64,000 bases of DNA, from assembly GCA_947683625.1 (NCBI GenBank), contig CANTUR010000145.1, positions 389,501 through 453,500 on the forward strand, written 5' to 3'. The position numbers and the translations under genes are program-made. Source of the DNA: Mallotus nudiflorus. Lineage: Eukaryota; Streptophyta; Magnoliopsida; Malpighiales; Euphorbiaceae. This document shows positions 1 through 10,274 of this stretch, piece after piece (the stretch's first letter is position 1; every line of letters begins with the position of its first letter). The notes beneath the pieces were generated by a model. It did not search any database, was not told the DNA's origin, and worked only from the letters and a program-made list of their open reading frames with translations.

Positions 1-966
1 TAGAAAGTATTTATTAAGCTTGTCCATGTTGATGGGCTCTCTAAATTCATTCCCCTCTAAAACGGATAGAATAGCAGATCCTTTGGAAAATAAATTCTTC
101 ACTTAGTAAGGACCTTCCCAGTTTGGCTTGAACTTCCCCCGCGAATCAATCATGATTGGTCTAGTGAGCCTTGAGACCAAGTCACCCTCTTTAATCGTGC
201 CTGGCTTAATTTTCTTGTTATAAGCTCGAGCTATCCTTTTTTAGTACAACTGAGAGTGATACATGGCCTTTATCCTATTTTCATCCAACAACGTCAGTTG
301 TGCCAATTGGCTTTCTACCCACTGATACTTAGAGATTTTAGATTTTAGGAGAACCCTTAATGACTGGATTTCAACCTTAACTAGTAACATAACTTCACAC
401 CCATATACCAAAGAATATGGAGTGGCTCCTGTTGATGTTATGGCAGTGGTTCTGTATCTCCATAATGCAAACTGTAGGTAACTTGCCCAGTATTTGTAAT
501 TTTCCAGTATCTTGGCCAATATTCTTTTCACATCCTTGTTTGCTACTTCTACAGCTCTGTTAGCCTGTGGTTTGTAAAGGGATTATCTATAATGCTCAAT
601 TTTTTATTTTTCTAATAGAGTGGTCATTTTTGCCCTAAACTGAACACCATTATTAGTAATGACATGATGAGGCAACCCATACCAGTAAATTATATTCTTC
701 TCTATGAACTTGGCCATTTGTTTCACCCCTACAATTGTGAATGATTCAGCTTCTACCCATTTAGAGAAATAATCGATTGCCATTATAATATAATGATGAC
801 CACTGGATGTTTTCAACCTTATCTCCCTGATAATGTCAATTCCCCATACTACAAATGGCCAGGGAGAGGTCAAACCTTGAAGTTCCATAGAAGGCAGGTG
901 GCTCACATCATTATAGACTTGGCAGTTGTGGCATTTCTTTACATACTTCACACAATCTGCCTCCAT
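1..966 (-). pseudogene. Tat element integrase core and C-terminal domain, broken
   Basis: The 604-966 frame holds the integrase zinc-finger tail (CHNC) and part of the DDE core, including WGIDI and the second catalytic block, which reads TNNGVQF where the family has TDNGTQF, so the catalytic Asp is Asn. The 241-531 frame continues with a region rich in YRTT and the ATPYSLVYG motif typical of the core end. Positions 1-240 encode the C-terminal GPY-like segment (NWEGPY followed by a stop). At least two frame changes separate these parts. The protein would have inserted element cDNA into host DNA; this copy cannot. Confidence 0.85.
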
Positions 967-984
967 GGTTAGACAGAAGTACCC

Positions 985-1823
985 TTAATGGGTTATCTTT
1001 TTAGCAAGGACTGTCCCATTCATATATAGCCCACATACACCCTCATGAACTACTTCTATGATTTTCTGTGCTTCACCTTTATCAGCACATCTCAGGTGCA
1101 CTCTCATTGGCATCCTTTTGTATAACATCCCATTATGGCTAATGAACTGCCAAGATAACATCCTCAACGACATTCTTTCTTTTCTATTAGCTTCCTCTAG
1201 GAATTGTCCTATCTCAAGATACCATTGTAGATCATAAAACCAAGGCTTCTCTGTTAGGTTGATCGACATTATTCTAATCTCCTCATAATAAGGAATATGG
1301 TCCCTTACAAAGATAAGAGGCTTCATTTTTTATCATCTTCCTCCTTCCTATATTGAAGCTAGAGTGGCCAACACATCTGCCATCTGATTCTCCTCATGGA
1401 TAAATGTATGAATCTATATTATACAAAGGATAATAGGATCATGGCTGAATAATCCTAATATGGACTTAGTTTATCTTCCCTTACTTCCCACTCTTTGGCG
1501 ATCTGTTTCATTACCAGCATCGAATCCCCATTTATTGTCACCTCTTCTACCCCCAAATTCCTGAGTGCTTCTAGACTAAAAATGTAGGCTTCATATTCAA
1601 CTTGATTATTAGTGACTTCAAATTCTAGCCTCTTTGCCATCAGAATTACTTCTCCTTCTAGCGAGACCAAAATCACACCAATGCCTGCCCCTCTACTGTT
1701 CATTGCTCTGTCAAAGTACATTTTCCATGTCTGAATCTCTATTGCCCTCAGATGTTCAACCAAAAATTCTAGCTCCCATTCTTGTCCATCATCTAACGGA
1801 TTCTGGGCTAAGAAATTAGCCAT
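985..1823 (-). pseudogene. Tat element second RNase H and integrase N-terminus, broken
   Basis: The 1455-1823 frame is an RNase H fold: YFDRAMNSRGAGIGVIL opens it, followed by NNQVEYEAYIFSLEAL and the INGDSMLVMKQI strand with an acidic residue at the expected site. This is the additional RNase H of Tat elements. The 985-1326 frame is the linker running into the integrase zinc finger (VVHEGVCGLYMNG); the second His of the HHCC motif appears as Tyr, which would weaken zinc binding. The two parts are in different frames with a stop between them. Confidence 0.8.
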
Positions 1824-1829
1824 AGCTCT

Positions 1830-2981
1830 TCCTTTATCACCTTTTTAGTAACATAATCTATGTCAAATTCCATAAGCAAAACTAACCATCTAGCTAATTT
1901 CCCTATCAGTGATGAAGTCTGCTAGATATATCTAAGAGGATCATGCTTAAAAATCGCTTGAATTCTATAGGACTGGAAGTAATGTCGTAGCTTCTTTATT
2001 GCCCAAATTACAACTAAGTAAGTTCTTTTACAAGACTATAATTGGCTTCATAGGATAAAAGCTTCTTACTTAGATAATATACAACATGTTCAACTCTCCC
2101 TTCTCCTTCTTGAGCCAACATTGCACCAATTGCATCTTTCTCTATAGCCAAGTACAGAATTAAGGGTTTCCCCAGTCTTAGTGGCTGCAAAACTGGAGGA
2201 TTCATCAAATACTACTTGATAGTTTCAAAGCATTGCTGACACTTGTCATCCTAGACAATCGGTTGATTCTTCTTTAAAAGCTTAAAGATTGACTCACAAA
2301 TGGTAGTCAGTTTAGCTATGAACCTACTGATGTATTGTAGGCTTCCTATAAACCCTTTAACTTCTTTCTCATTCTTTAGTGCAAGCATTTCTTTGATTGC
2401 TCTGAATTTTTTCGGATCCACCTCTATGCCTTTTTTACTAACAATGTGTCCCAATAATTTTCCAAATGTCACCCTGAAAACACATTTCTTCTGATTCAGT
2501 CTGAGGTTATACTTTTCAGCTCTTACCAAGAACTTGTCTAAGGCTTCGAAATGCTCTTCTCTAGTTAGAGATTTCACTATCATGTCATTTGCATACATTT
2601 CTATCTCTTTGTGGATCACGTCATGTAATAATGTGGTAGCCATTCTTTAGTAAGTAGCCCCCGCATTTTCAACCCGAATGGTATAACTGTGTAATAGTAA
2701 ACACCCCACTCAATGATGAAAAAAGTCTTCAACTTGTCAATTACTGCCATCATAATCTAATTGTATCCTGAGAAGCCATCCATAAAGGAGTACATGGCAT
2801 TAGAAGCTGCACTATCAACTAAGGTGTCAATGTGTGGTAAAGGAAAATCATCCTTTGGACAAGCCTTGTTCAAATCCCTATAGTCTACATACATCCTAAC
2901 CTTACCATCTTTCCTGGGAACTAGGACTATGTTAGCCAGCCACTTAGTGTCATCTAACACTTTTAGAAATTTTGCTTTCAA
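1830..2981 (-). pseudogene. Tat element reverse transcriptase and first RNase H, broken
   Basis: The 2757-2981 frame carries early RT motifs: VPRKDGKVRMYVDYRDLNKA, FPLPHIDTLVD and the FSGYN block. The 2251-2643 frame carries the catalytic block, which reads YANDMIVKS where the family has YVDDM, so one catalytic Asp is lost. It then has LRLNQKKC, GHIVSKKGIEVDP and the FIGSLQYISRFI thumb. The 2014-2208 frame is the start of RNase H (LYLAIEKDAIGAMLAQE). Frameshifts separate all three. The domain once copied element RNA into DNA. Confidence 0.88.
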
Positions 2982-2999
2982 CTATTTTTCTACTTCTTC

Positions 3000-4422
3000 T
3001 TTGACTAAGAGAGCCCATTCTGGCCTTAATCTTCTCTTTTTCTATTTTATCAATGTGATATGAGAATAGGTGGGAATCCTGTGTTTCGCAATCTCTTTAT
3101 CGATCCCAAGCACATCCTCATAGCCCCAAGCAAATACTTTCTGTCTTTTTTTAAGAGTTTTTTCATTTTTTCTCTATTATTAGGAGTTAAGTCAGAAGCA
3201 ATAAGTATATTTCTAAGGTTATTGCTTGTGCCTAGATTAAATGATTCAGTTTACACTGAATTAATGTCAAACATATGCATGAAATGATCATCACACACAC
3301 CATAACCATTAGGAAACACATCGCACAAGTAAGCATAATCAGACTTCATCACATTAACTTTAGAAAGAAAAATGTCATCAGTCTCAAACAAATTAGAAAG
3401 AGAAAAGTCAATGTCATCATAAAAAACATCCATAATAGAATCAACGACAAAGGCTTCGAAGTTGAATTCCTCTTCCTAGTTAGTAGCATCCTTTAGCCCC
3501 ACTGTAGGAATGTCCCCCTTTGATTTCAAAGTCAGTACCAGCTCTTCTACTATAGGCTCTTCAACATCAGATTATCTAATCCCATCCACATATTCAACAA
3601 AGATTTTGAACCCAGGGACTAGCTTCTTAGAGATCATTAGGGGCTTAGGAGCTCCTTGGTAAAGGTAATTGGCACCTTCCTCCACAAATGTTTCCCAGAG
3701 CGTCTTCTTTTTTAACTCAGCCTAAATTTTACTCTTCCCAAACTTGCCCTTAGTTTCTTCCTTCTCATTAGACTCATCCTCCCCTGAATATCCTAACCCG
3801 TGCTTAAGAATCAGTACCTTGGGTTCAATGAATTCTGGTGGGCCCTGCTGATTCTTTCCTAGTCCCATCCTAGGCATGAAATGCATGCTCTTCATCATAC
3901 TAACAACCTTCGGGTTTAGCTCATCTTCATGTGGGTCACATATTTCTTTAAATAGAAGTGGGGGTCCTCTATGCCAGTGAACTTCTTTATGTCAAGAAAC
4001 TTGAACTTTCGTGGGAGGGGATCATTATCTTTATCCAGGCTCAGCTCAAAATAGCTCACTGGGGCATCAATCCCTTTTTCCTTTATCATTAACTGCATTT
4101 GAGCTATAGACTTTACAAGGTCTTTAGCCTAGTCTGGCTTCTCTACATTTCCTGGGGCATCCTCTTTTTGACGGATAACAGGTTCGGCCAATACTATCTG
4201 GTGATCATCCTCTACCTCTTGCCTTTCAAGAACCTCTGCATCTAAATCAAAAGGTCGAGGTTAAGGTGATAATGGTTAGGGTGCTGCCGGTTGAGAGGCT
4301 AGCAATTCTCCTCTAGGTGTACCCATTATTTCCCCTATAATTTCTCTCATGATTGTCCTAGTTTGTTCGACCATTTTAGCTTTCAATTGTTCCTTAAAGG
4401 CTTCAGCATCAAATTCTGCCAT
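3000..4422 (-). pseudogene. Tat element gag fused to post-protease region, internal deletion
   Basis: A Met codon at 4420-4422 opens a gag-like reading frame (MAEFDAEAFKEQLKAKMVEQ) that continues with stops to a conserved capsid motif near 3916-4098 (FKFLDIKKFTGIEDPH). After about 3910 the sequence jumps to a Gly-rich GMGLGK-like patch and the acidic linker that normally follows the protease (3250-3890). No CCHC zinc knuckle and no protease active site are found, so the end of gag and most of the protease are deleted. Gag assembles the element's particle in the cytoplasm. Confidence 0.7.
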
Positions 4423-5275
4423 CTCTCTATAGATTTTAACCAGGCAACCAGTGTCAAATCATTTCCAACTGGCAAACTGTTGTGGATCTATAGCTGCAAC
4501 TATGGGGGGTCAGAAATATGCATGGTATGTATACATGAGATTCAAACCTATTGGTAAAAGGAAAGAAAAAAAACACATATGCACATATCAAAGGACAAAA
4601 ACAAAAAGCTCTCTAACAGTATCTCCACCCTTATTTCTCCTACACACGTGTTTAATGGCTAGTTCCTTATCCTAGGATTTTTGTTTTGGGTTTGATTATC
4701 AACGGGGGATAACAAAATTGACGGATGCAAGATAACTCTCAAGATGGTATAAACAAGTGGCAATTCCTCCAAATAATTCCAAATTCCATTTTAAACGAGC
4801 CAATAACGATATCGAAGGCCCAATTTGTCAAGATTCCTTTAAAATGGGTTAATAATAGGCATGAGAGGCTTATCTTGTCAAGGTTTATTTAAAATGGGCT
4901 TAGGTCTTTATTAAAGGATCACTATATGGTATAAAACACATGCATTTAGAAAAAATCTTAATGGAAATTGCTAAGTCATTTACATGAGTTGAGTCTTAGG
5001 TAATAAGCTTCGACTCCCATAACTATATACATCCATTATGTCTCCCCACTCAAGGGTTTATGTGACATGGATAGGTACGTACCATGAGTGACAATAATCA
5101 AATACCTCGTCACTAGGTTTAAATGAAACACAGGCAGCAAAGCAAATATCATTATCGATTTATTTAGGACTTAGAGTGCATTGTGTGGAAATGTGTAGTG
5201 AATGCAAAATTTGCAAAGGAAATAAAGAAATAATCAAAGATAATAAATTACAAAATACTTGGAATCAGTTTCTCT
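4423..5275 (-). other. Tat element untranslated leader
   Basis: This is the non-coding stretch between the primer binding site and the gag start. A segment near 4785-4850 is partly repeated at about 4850-4910 (blocks ending in TTTAAAATGGG). No open frame of note is present. Confidence 0.6.
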
Positions 5276-5294
5276 ATCCCTAGTGGAGTCACCA
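5276..5294 (-). other. Primer binding site of the Tat element
   Basis: The sense-strand sequence TGGTGACTCCACTAGGGAT starts one base after the LTR end (CTACA). It resembles the TGGCGACTCC-type primer site of Tat/Ogre elements, thought to pair with a tRNA-Arg 3' end. That identity is from memory of the family. Confidence 0.75.
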
Positions 5295-6175
5295 CTGTAG
5301 GCAGCGATTTTGGTCGCACGCCCAAATTTTGGCAACTACTACACTGTGTGAGCTCGGGGCTCACTAGAAAATACACAGTGGGCTTGAGGCCCAAAACAAA
5401 GATGGATTCGCCACCCGGATGAAAGCCGGGATATACTATACATCAATTGGATTCCACAGAGGTTCCCAGAAGCTGTCATCAGAGATCAGGTTCAGAAACT
5501 GAGTATGGGCTTTTAGAATGCCCACCCAACCTTTTGGTTGGCCTCTTTGTGTGTTTTGTATTTTATTACCTTTGATTATTAAAGTATTTCCTTATTGATA
5601 TGCAAATCGTAATTGGTTTCCAATTTTATATTTTACTCCAAGTTTGCACATTAGTCCTATTTTATTTTTAAATCCCCGGTATTCAATCATAAATAAATAA
5701 ATAAAACAAATAAAAATAATTTACAACCATTCATTCCAAATAAAAGGGGGAAGGGATTAAGGATTACAACTTTTTGGTGTAAATAAGCATAAAAATACTA
5801 AAAATAAATCATACATAGACTAAAAATAAACTAATTAATTATACAAATTAATACTCTAAAAATAAATAAAGCAAACGTCTAGTGATTAAAGGTCACCAAA
5901 TAATTCCTGCAACATATACAAGTATATTCCATACAATAACAACAATAATATTTACAAATCATCAACAAATAATGTTCACAAAAATAAATTAAAATAAACT
6001 CATAAAATGGTCCACTAAATTACACAAAAAAAAGAAAATAACATAGAAATAATATTGATCAACATAGGGAGCATGCATAATCTCATAAAGTATAACAAAT
6101 TAAACAAAGGAATCATGCCAAACATGCAAAATACTGATGGAAAATCAAGGCATAATCAGGCAAGACTCTGTCAAA

Positions 6176-6275
6176 GGGGCGACGCCTCTTTAACCAGGAG
6201 GCAATGCCTCTATCACCTCATCATGAAGGGGTGACGCCTCTATGAAGAGACATCACCTCTTCAATAGAGGCAGGA
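6176..6275. repeat. GAGGCG/CGCCTC repeat cluster 1
   Basis: Several short inverted and direct copies of a GAGGYRNYGCCTC-like motif lie in about 100 bases (GGGCGACGCCTCTT, GGAGGCAATGCCTC, GGGGTGACGCCTCT). They stand out in AT-rich DNA. Confidence 0.75.
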
Positions 6276-6944
6276 ACACTCTACATTTTTTTAATCCTAA
6301 GAAACATGATGTTTAAGCACGTAAATGAGAAACAAACACAAATATACAATATCAACAATCAATATTCAATATTTTATGCAATCATGCTTCTCTATAACTT
6401 CAAATAAGTAATATAGCTCAAGAAAACACATAAAATAACAACAAATCAAAGCTTTTAATGAAGATAAAATCTTAAAGCTTAAAAATAGAGAGACTTGCTG
6501 ACTTGGACGTGCTTGATGCTCCTAACTAAGCCTTCAGAGCTTGGTTGATGAAGGAGTCGCTTTGAATGCAAGTAGGTTTCCTCTTCTTCTCAATAATCAA
6601 GTCCCTTAAGCTTCAAATTCTCTCCCTTTTCTTCTTCCTTTTTTCCTTTTCTTTTTTTTTCTCCCTTTCCAGACATTTTTTTCTTTCTTGAATCACCTTT
6701 CTTTCTCTAACAACTGGCCAACCTCCTCAACTTTGCCCCTACATTCTTGTTTAAAGACTCTCTTATTTTCTACTTTTTTAAATTTCCAAAAACCCATTCT
6801 CACACTCTCCCATTGCCTTTTTTCATTTCCTAAGCTCTCCCTGCCTTTTTCTCTTTTCTTTTACCTTCAAAAATGATCAAATCCTCAGTAGGTGGGCTTT
6901 TAACTACTATCATTAATGGCATTTAATGCTACAGAGAGTGGGTG

Positions 6945-7076
6945 TGAAGAGGCAATTACCTCTTTGATGAGGCGTCGCCTCATCAATGCCTGGGGTCAAG
7001 AGGTAACACCTCTTTATTGAGGTGATCGCCTCTTCACCTGGGCCAGGTTAGGGCCCTTGGGTAAAGAGGCGATGAG
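6945..7076. repeat. GAGGCG/CGCCTC repeat cluster 2 with an 11-bp-arm palindrome
   Basis: This cluster has the same motif as the one at 6176. Positions 6964-6986 form a palindrome with perfect 11-bp arms (TTGATGAGGCG / CGCCTCATCAA) around one base. Further copies are AAGAGGTAACACCTCTT and GAGGTGATCGCCTC. Confidence 0.8.
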
Positions 7077-7098
7077 CTTAGGCTTTGGCTCTTATTTT

Positions 7099-7180
7099 GG
7101 GCTTGGATATGGTATTTGTGGGCTTGGCCTAGTGTTTAGGCTTGGATATAGTTTTTGTGGGCTTGGCTTAGTGTTTTGGC
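7099..7180. repeat. 39-bp tandem repeat, about two units
   Basis: GGCTTGGATATGGT...GGGCTTGGCCTAGTGTTT is followed 39 bases later by a near copy. An 88-codon open frame across it is only the repeat being read through. Confidence 0.7.
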
Positions 7181-7285
7181 TTTTGAAGTTAGTTTTAAAG
7201 AAGCCTCAGGCTCCCCTTGCATTCAAAACTCAAACTTTATCATCATCAAGCTTTCATTCAAGGCCAGTTAAACTGACAGTGTCCA

Positions 7286-8058
7286 TAATTATTATTATAG
7301 GAATAATAATGAATAAAGACTAGTATGAGGTTGACTAATGATTAAGTTTTACTAATCATATATATGAGATATTAAGTCAAACTCATAGGTACATATTTAA
7401 GAAAATGATGTACTAGATCGACCCATTATGAGAATATCACATGGATTATTATCATACATAATTCTCATCACAGTGGTATTATTTGAGTCATCTGACATGA
7501 TATCACCATGGTTTTTTACATGATAAGTTTTGTATTTTGACACATCTCTACACCATACTTTAACCAAATGGTAAAATAGGTTGTGATTGGATATGGAATT
7601 GGATATAAAATGAGTTATGTGAGGAATGTGACTGGTTAAGATGAAATTTATCCCTCAATTACTTTGAGAAGGCACCTCGATAAGTTAGACTAAAGAGAAA
7701 TGCATGGTCATGCTAGAATGATAAAGAGTTATTAGTATCAGTCTACTTAGGACTAGAAATAATATGATTGAATAATATAAGGATGACATAATCCATGCCT
7801 TATGTTCAATCAGGATATCATGTAACAAAAGGACTGTAGTACATGTTGTGTATAAGGTTATGTCGGATTATCAGCCTTCACATAACTTGGGTAGCCATAA
7901 CGTCATACTAGAGACCAACTATGACTTGTGGGCTAAAATGGAAATTTTAGACCCACTACCAACATTATGTGAACCTATAAAGTCGCACACTTAGAACAAG
8001 CTCAAAGCAGACTTAGGTTAATAAGCCTAATAATTATCTCTATGTAAGATTAATTAAT

Positions 8059-8113
<55 letters not shown>

Positions 8114-8700
8114 AATTAGGAAATAAATAAATAAATACTAATATAAATATAAATATAAATAGAAAAAAAGATTTTTATTTGGAATTAGAATCAAAATAGA
8201 AAGAGAAGTTTAAACTTACTAAAACTATTTTTGGTAAGTAGAGATGTATAAAACCCTAGAAAGGATAACTATAAATACATCTCATTCTTTAAGGTTTATA
8301 AAGAAGGTTAAGCCACCTTTTCTCCTTCTTTTTTCTAGACTTCTTTTGTGAAAAGAAAATACATAGAGAGAAAACGTGTTGTTAGAGAACAAAGGTTCTA
8401 GCAGACCTACTTTGATTTGGATCATTTTGTTCATGTGGATACCATAAAGGACGTAATCTTTTGGTGACATCTTAATCAAATAAGAGGATAAGAAAAGCTC
8501 AAGGCAAGGTGTCATCAGAGTGAACCCCCTCTTTTCCTTCCAACTATCGTGCCATTAAATAATCTTAGTGACTATTTGGAAACCCTTTGCACTTAATCTA
8601 AGTCGAATTACATGGATCTAGGTTATGAGTTTTGTGGTTAAAAGTTTTGTTTTTCCATTGCATTATGTATCACAAAACCTAAATATTTCAATTAAGGAGG
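7286..8700 (+). mobile_element. Non-coding LTR-like remnant, type uncertain
   Basis: No coding domain is seen. The stretch contains an (AT)n tract, a promoter-like ATAACTATAAATACATC segment near 8265, then pyrimidine-rich sequence. It ends near 8690 with a TTCCATTGCATTATG...AAAACC segment that resembles ends of plant LTRs. This may be one LTR or a piece of a large non-autonomous element (LARD). No partner LTR or TSD was found, so the call is weak. Confidence 0.3.
8062..8109. repeat. (AT)n microsatellite
   Basis: About 24 uninterrupted AT units are visible. Confidence 0.98.
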
Positions 8701-9763
8701 AACTCACTGAACTTGAAACTATTGAAAAAGGCAAGTATTTTAATTTGTTATTTTTTTTATACAAGTTAATTGTTTCCTGATTAGTGGATTGATTGTATTT
8801 TTTTTTTTTTTTTTTTTTTTGCTTTTGCAGATCTCCCACTTGTGGTTGTTAGTCCATCAACAACACCCACATCAAGTGTCATATGATCTAACTCAAAAAA
8901 TAGTCCCCTTAGTCATATATACACATATTGGCAGTAAATTAATTTAATCTATAATTCTTATATTTTTTTATTTATATAATGTATTTTAATTATTATTTCA
9001 AGCTTTAATGTTGCTATCACTATGACTCAAAGAATGAGGGGATCCTGGGTGGTATGTTAATGCAGCCAGAAAGTGTTGCTGCATTCTTGGAACTTGTGAG
9101 TTGCTTTTGAATTCTAATGCATGCATTCCTAGCATTCCTTGCTTGCCTTACTTGCTTGTCTTGTTTTATTGCTTTTGGTTAATATTTTGAATGTCTGCTG
9201 CTTGTTTTGCTTGCAGTAGCATCTACATATTTGCATTCTTGACTGATGCAATAATGAATTCTTCTGCCAATTTTTTTTTTACAAGTTAACTTGTGCTGCA
9301 ATTTTTTGAGGGGCATTTATTGTAGCAAAAAATTGTGATCAAGTTTCTTATATGAATTACAAAACAAAACTGAGTATTAGCCAAATTATTTTTAATATTT
9401 TGTTCACTGCATTTCTTTTTAAATCTAAATATTAGCCAAGTTAATTTTTTCATGTCTTCTTTTAATAGGATCTTGTTAAATGTTTTTGTTTTGGATATGC
9501 ACAATCTCTTATTTTTTTTGTTGACGGATTTTGAATCAGATTGAAGTATGGATGATTGATTTCTTGTTACATAAATAGTTTCATTTGATTTTGTAATTGA
9601 AAAAAAAAATTAAATGTAAATGCTTTTAATATTTATTTTTTTTACAACATTTCATATATTGAGCCCAATAATTATAATAGAAAATATAAATTGGGTTAAA
9701 TACAAATATATTTTGAACCAATTTATATATTTTTGTGGGTTTCGGCCCTTAACACACGCACAC

Positions 9764-9765
<2 letters not shown>
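8701..9765. other. Intergenic, no recognisable gene
   Basis: The stretch is AT-rich with poly-T runs at about 8800-8820 and 9270. The segment 8820-9240 is less AT-rich and has splice-like TTTTGCAG strings, but no frame gave a recognisable protein. It may be decayed transposon sequence. Confidence 0.5.

Positions 9766-9821
<56 letters not shown>
9766..9821. repeat. (TA)n microsatellite upstream of the SMP gene
   Basis: About 28 TA units, some 450 bases upstream of the start codon at 10275. Open frames that read YIYIYI through it are artefacts. Confidence 0.98.
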
Positions 9822-9822
<1 letters not shown>

Positions 9823-9823
<1 letters not shown>

Positions 9824-9953
9824 CTTTATATCCGAACCCGCTCGATTTTCCCTTCCTGTCCCGATCCGACCTGATCCGCCGGACCCAAAAATTATTCGGC
9901 ATACCTGCTTTATATCCGAAACCTCTCGATTTTCCCTCCCTGACCCGCCGGAC
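9823..9953. repeat. Imperfect GC-rich direct duplication
   Basis: GCTTTATATCCGAACCCGCT... at 9823 recurs at 9907 as GCTTTATATCCGAAACCTCT. Both copies run through a CGATTTTCCC block to CCGCCGGAC. The region is clearly more GC-rich than its surroundings. Confidence 0.8.
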
Positions 9954-9989
9954 GAACACCCCCTAAGTATTACAGTATCCTTTGGTTGT

Positions 9990-10274
9990 GGCCGTACACG
10001 CGTTAACCGCTCTTTCTTTGTTAATTTTTGTTTTTGCTCGCTCTTTCTCTCTCTCTCTTTCTCTTAACAGTTGTAGCAGTAGTAGCAAAAGTAAGAAGGT
10101 GCTGATTCTCCTTCTCCTTCCTTCATTCCTTCCTTCCTTCCTTCACTGGTAGTTTTAGGCAATCTTACGCTAACGCTCGCATAAAATAATAGTATTCTTT
10201 TTTAACTTCATTTTGATCTGATCTGATCTCATCTTATTACAATTACTGTTTAATTCAATCCAAGGAACGATTAT
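9990..10274 (+). promoter_or_regulatory. Probable promoter and 5' UTR of the SMP-domain gene
   Basis: A CT-rich tract (10045-10075, TCTCTCTCTCTCTTTCTCTT) and a TTCC repeat (10120-10143) precede the start codon. Such pyrimidine tracts are common in plant core promoters and leaders. No clear TATA box is visible, and the transcription start cannot be set from sequence. Confidence 0.4.

Larger units (their letters stand above)
1..7285 (-). mobile_element. Tat-type Ty3/gypsy LTR retrotransposon, 3' end beyond the window
   Basis: On the minus strand the order is LTR, primer binding site, gag, reverse transcriptase, RNase H, a second RNase H, then integrase. The extra RNase H between the pol RNase H and integrase is a hallmark of the Tat lineage. 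The primer site next to the LTR begins TGGTGACTCC, close to the TGGCGACTCC motif of that lineage. Frameshifts and stops break every domain and the gag-protease junction is deleted, so the copy is dead. The 3' LTR lies left of position 1, so TSDs and LTR divergence cannot be read. The upper boundary near 7277-7285 is an estimate from a TG dinucleotide on the sense strand. Confidence 0.88.
5296..7285 (-). mobile_element. 5' LTR of the Tat element
   Basis: The LTR end at 5296 is fixed by the adjacent primer site. The last 200 bases in sense orientation align by eye with the end of the solo LTR at 49698-51867: both contain a GGGTGGCGA block, then a GAGCCC-GAGCTCA block and a final TTACA/CTACA. 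A pyrimidine-rich tract (about 6590-6870 on the plus strand) and two GAGGCG repeat clusters lie inside. The other boundary is an estimate, since the partner LTR is outside the window. Confidence 0.65.

Noticed and set aside
7057..7323. 88-residue Gly/Leu-rich open frame
   Set aside because: It is the translation of a 39-bp tandem repeat and LTR sequence.
9620..9966. Open frames rich in Tyr-Ile on both strands
   Set aside because: They are read-through of the (TA)n microsatellite.
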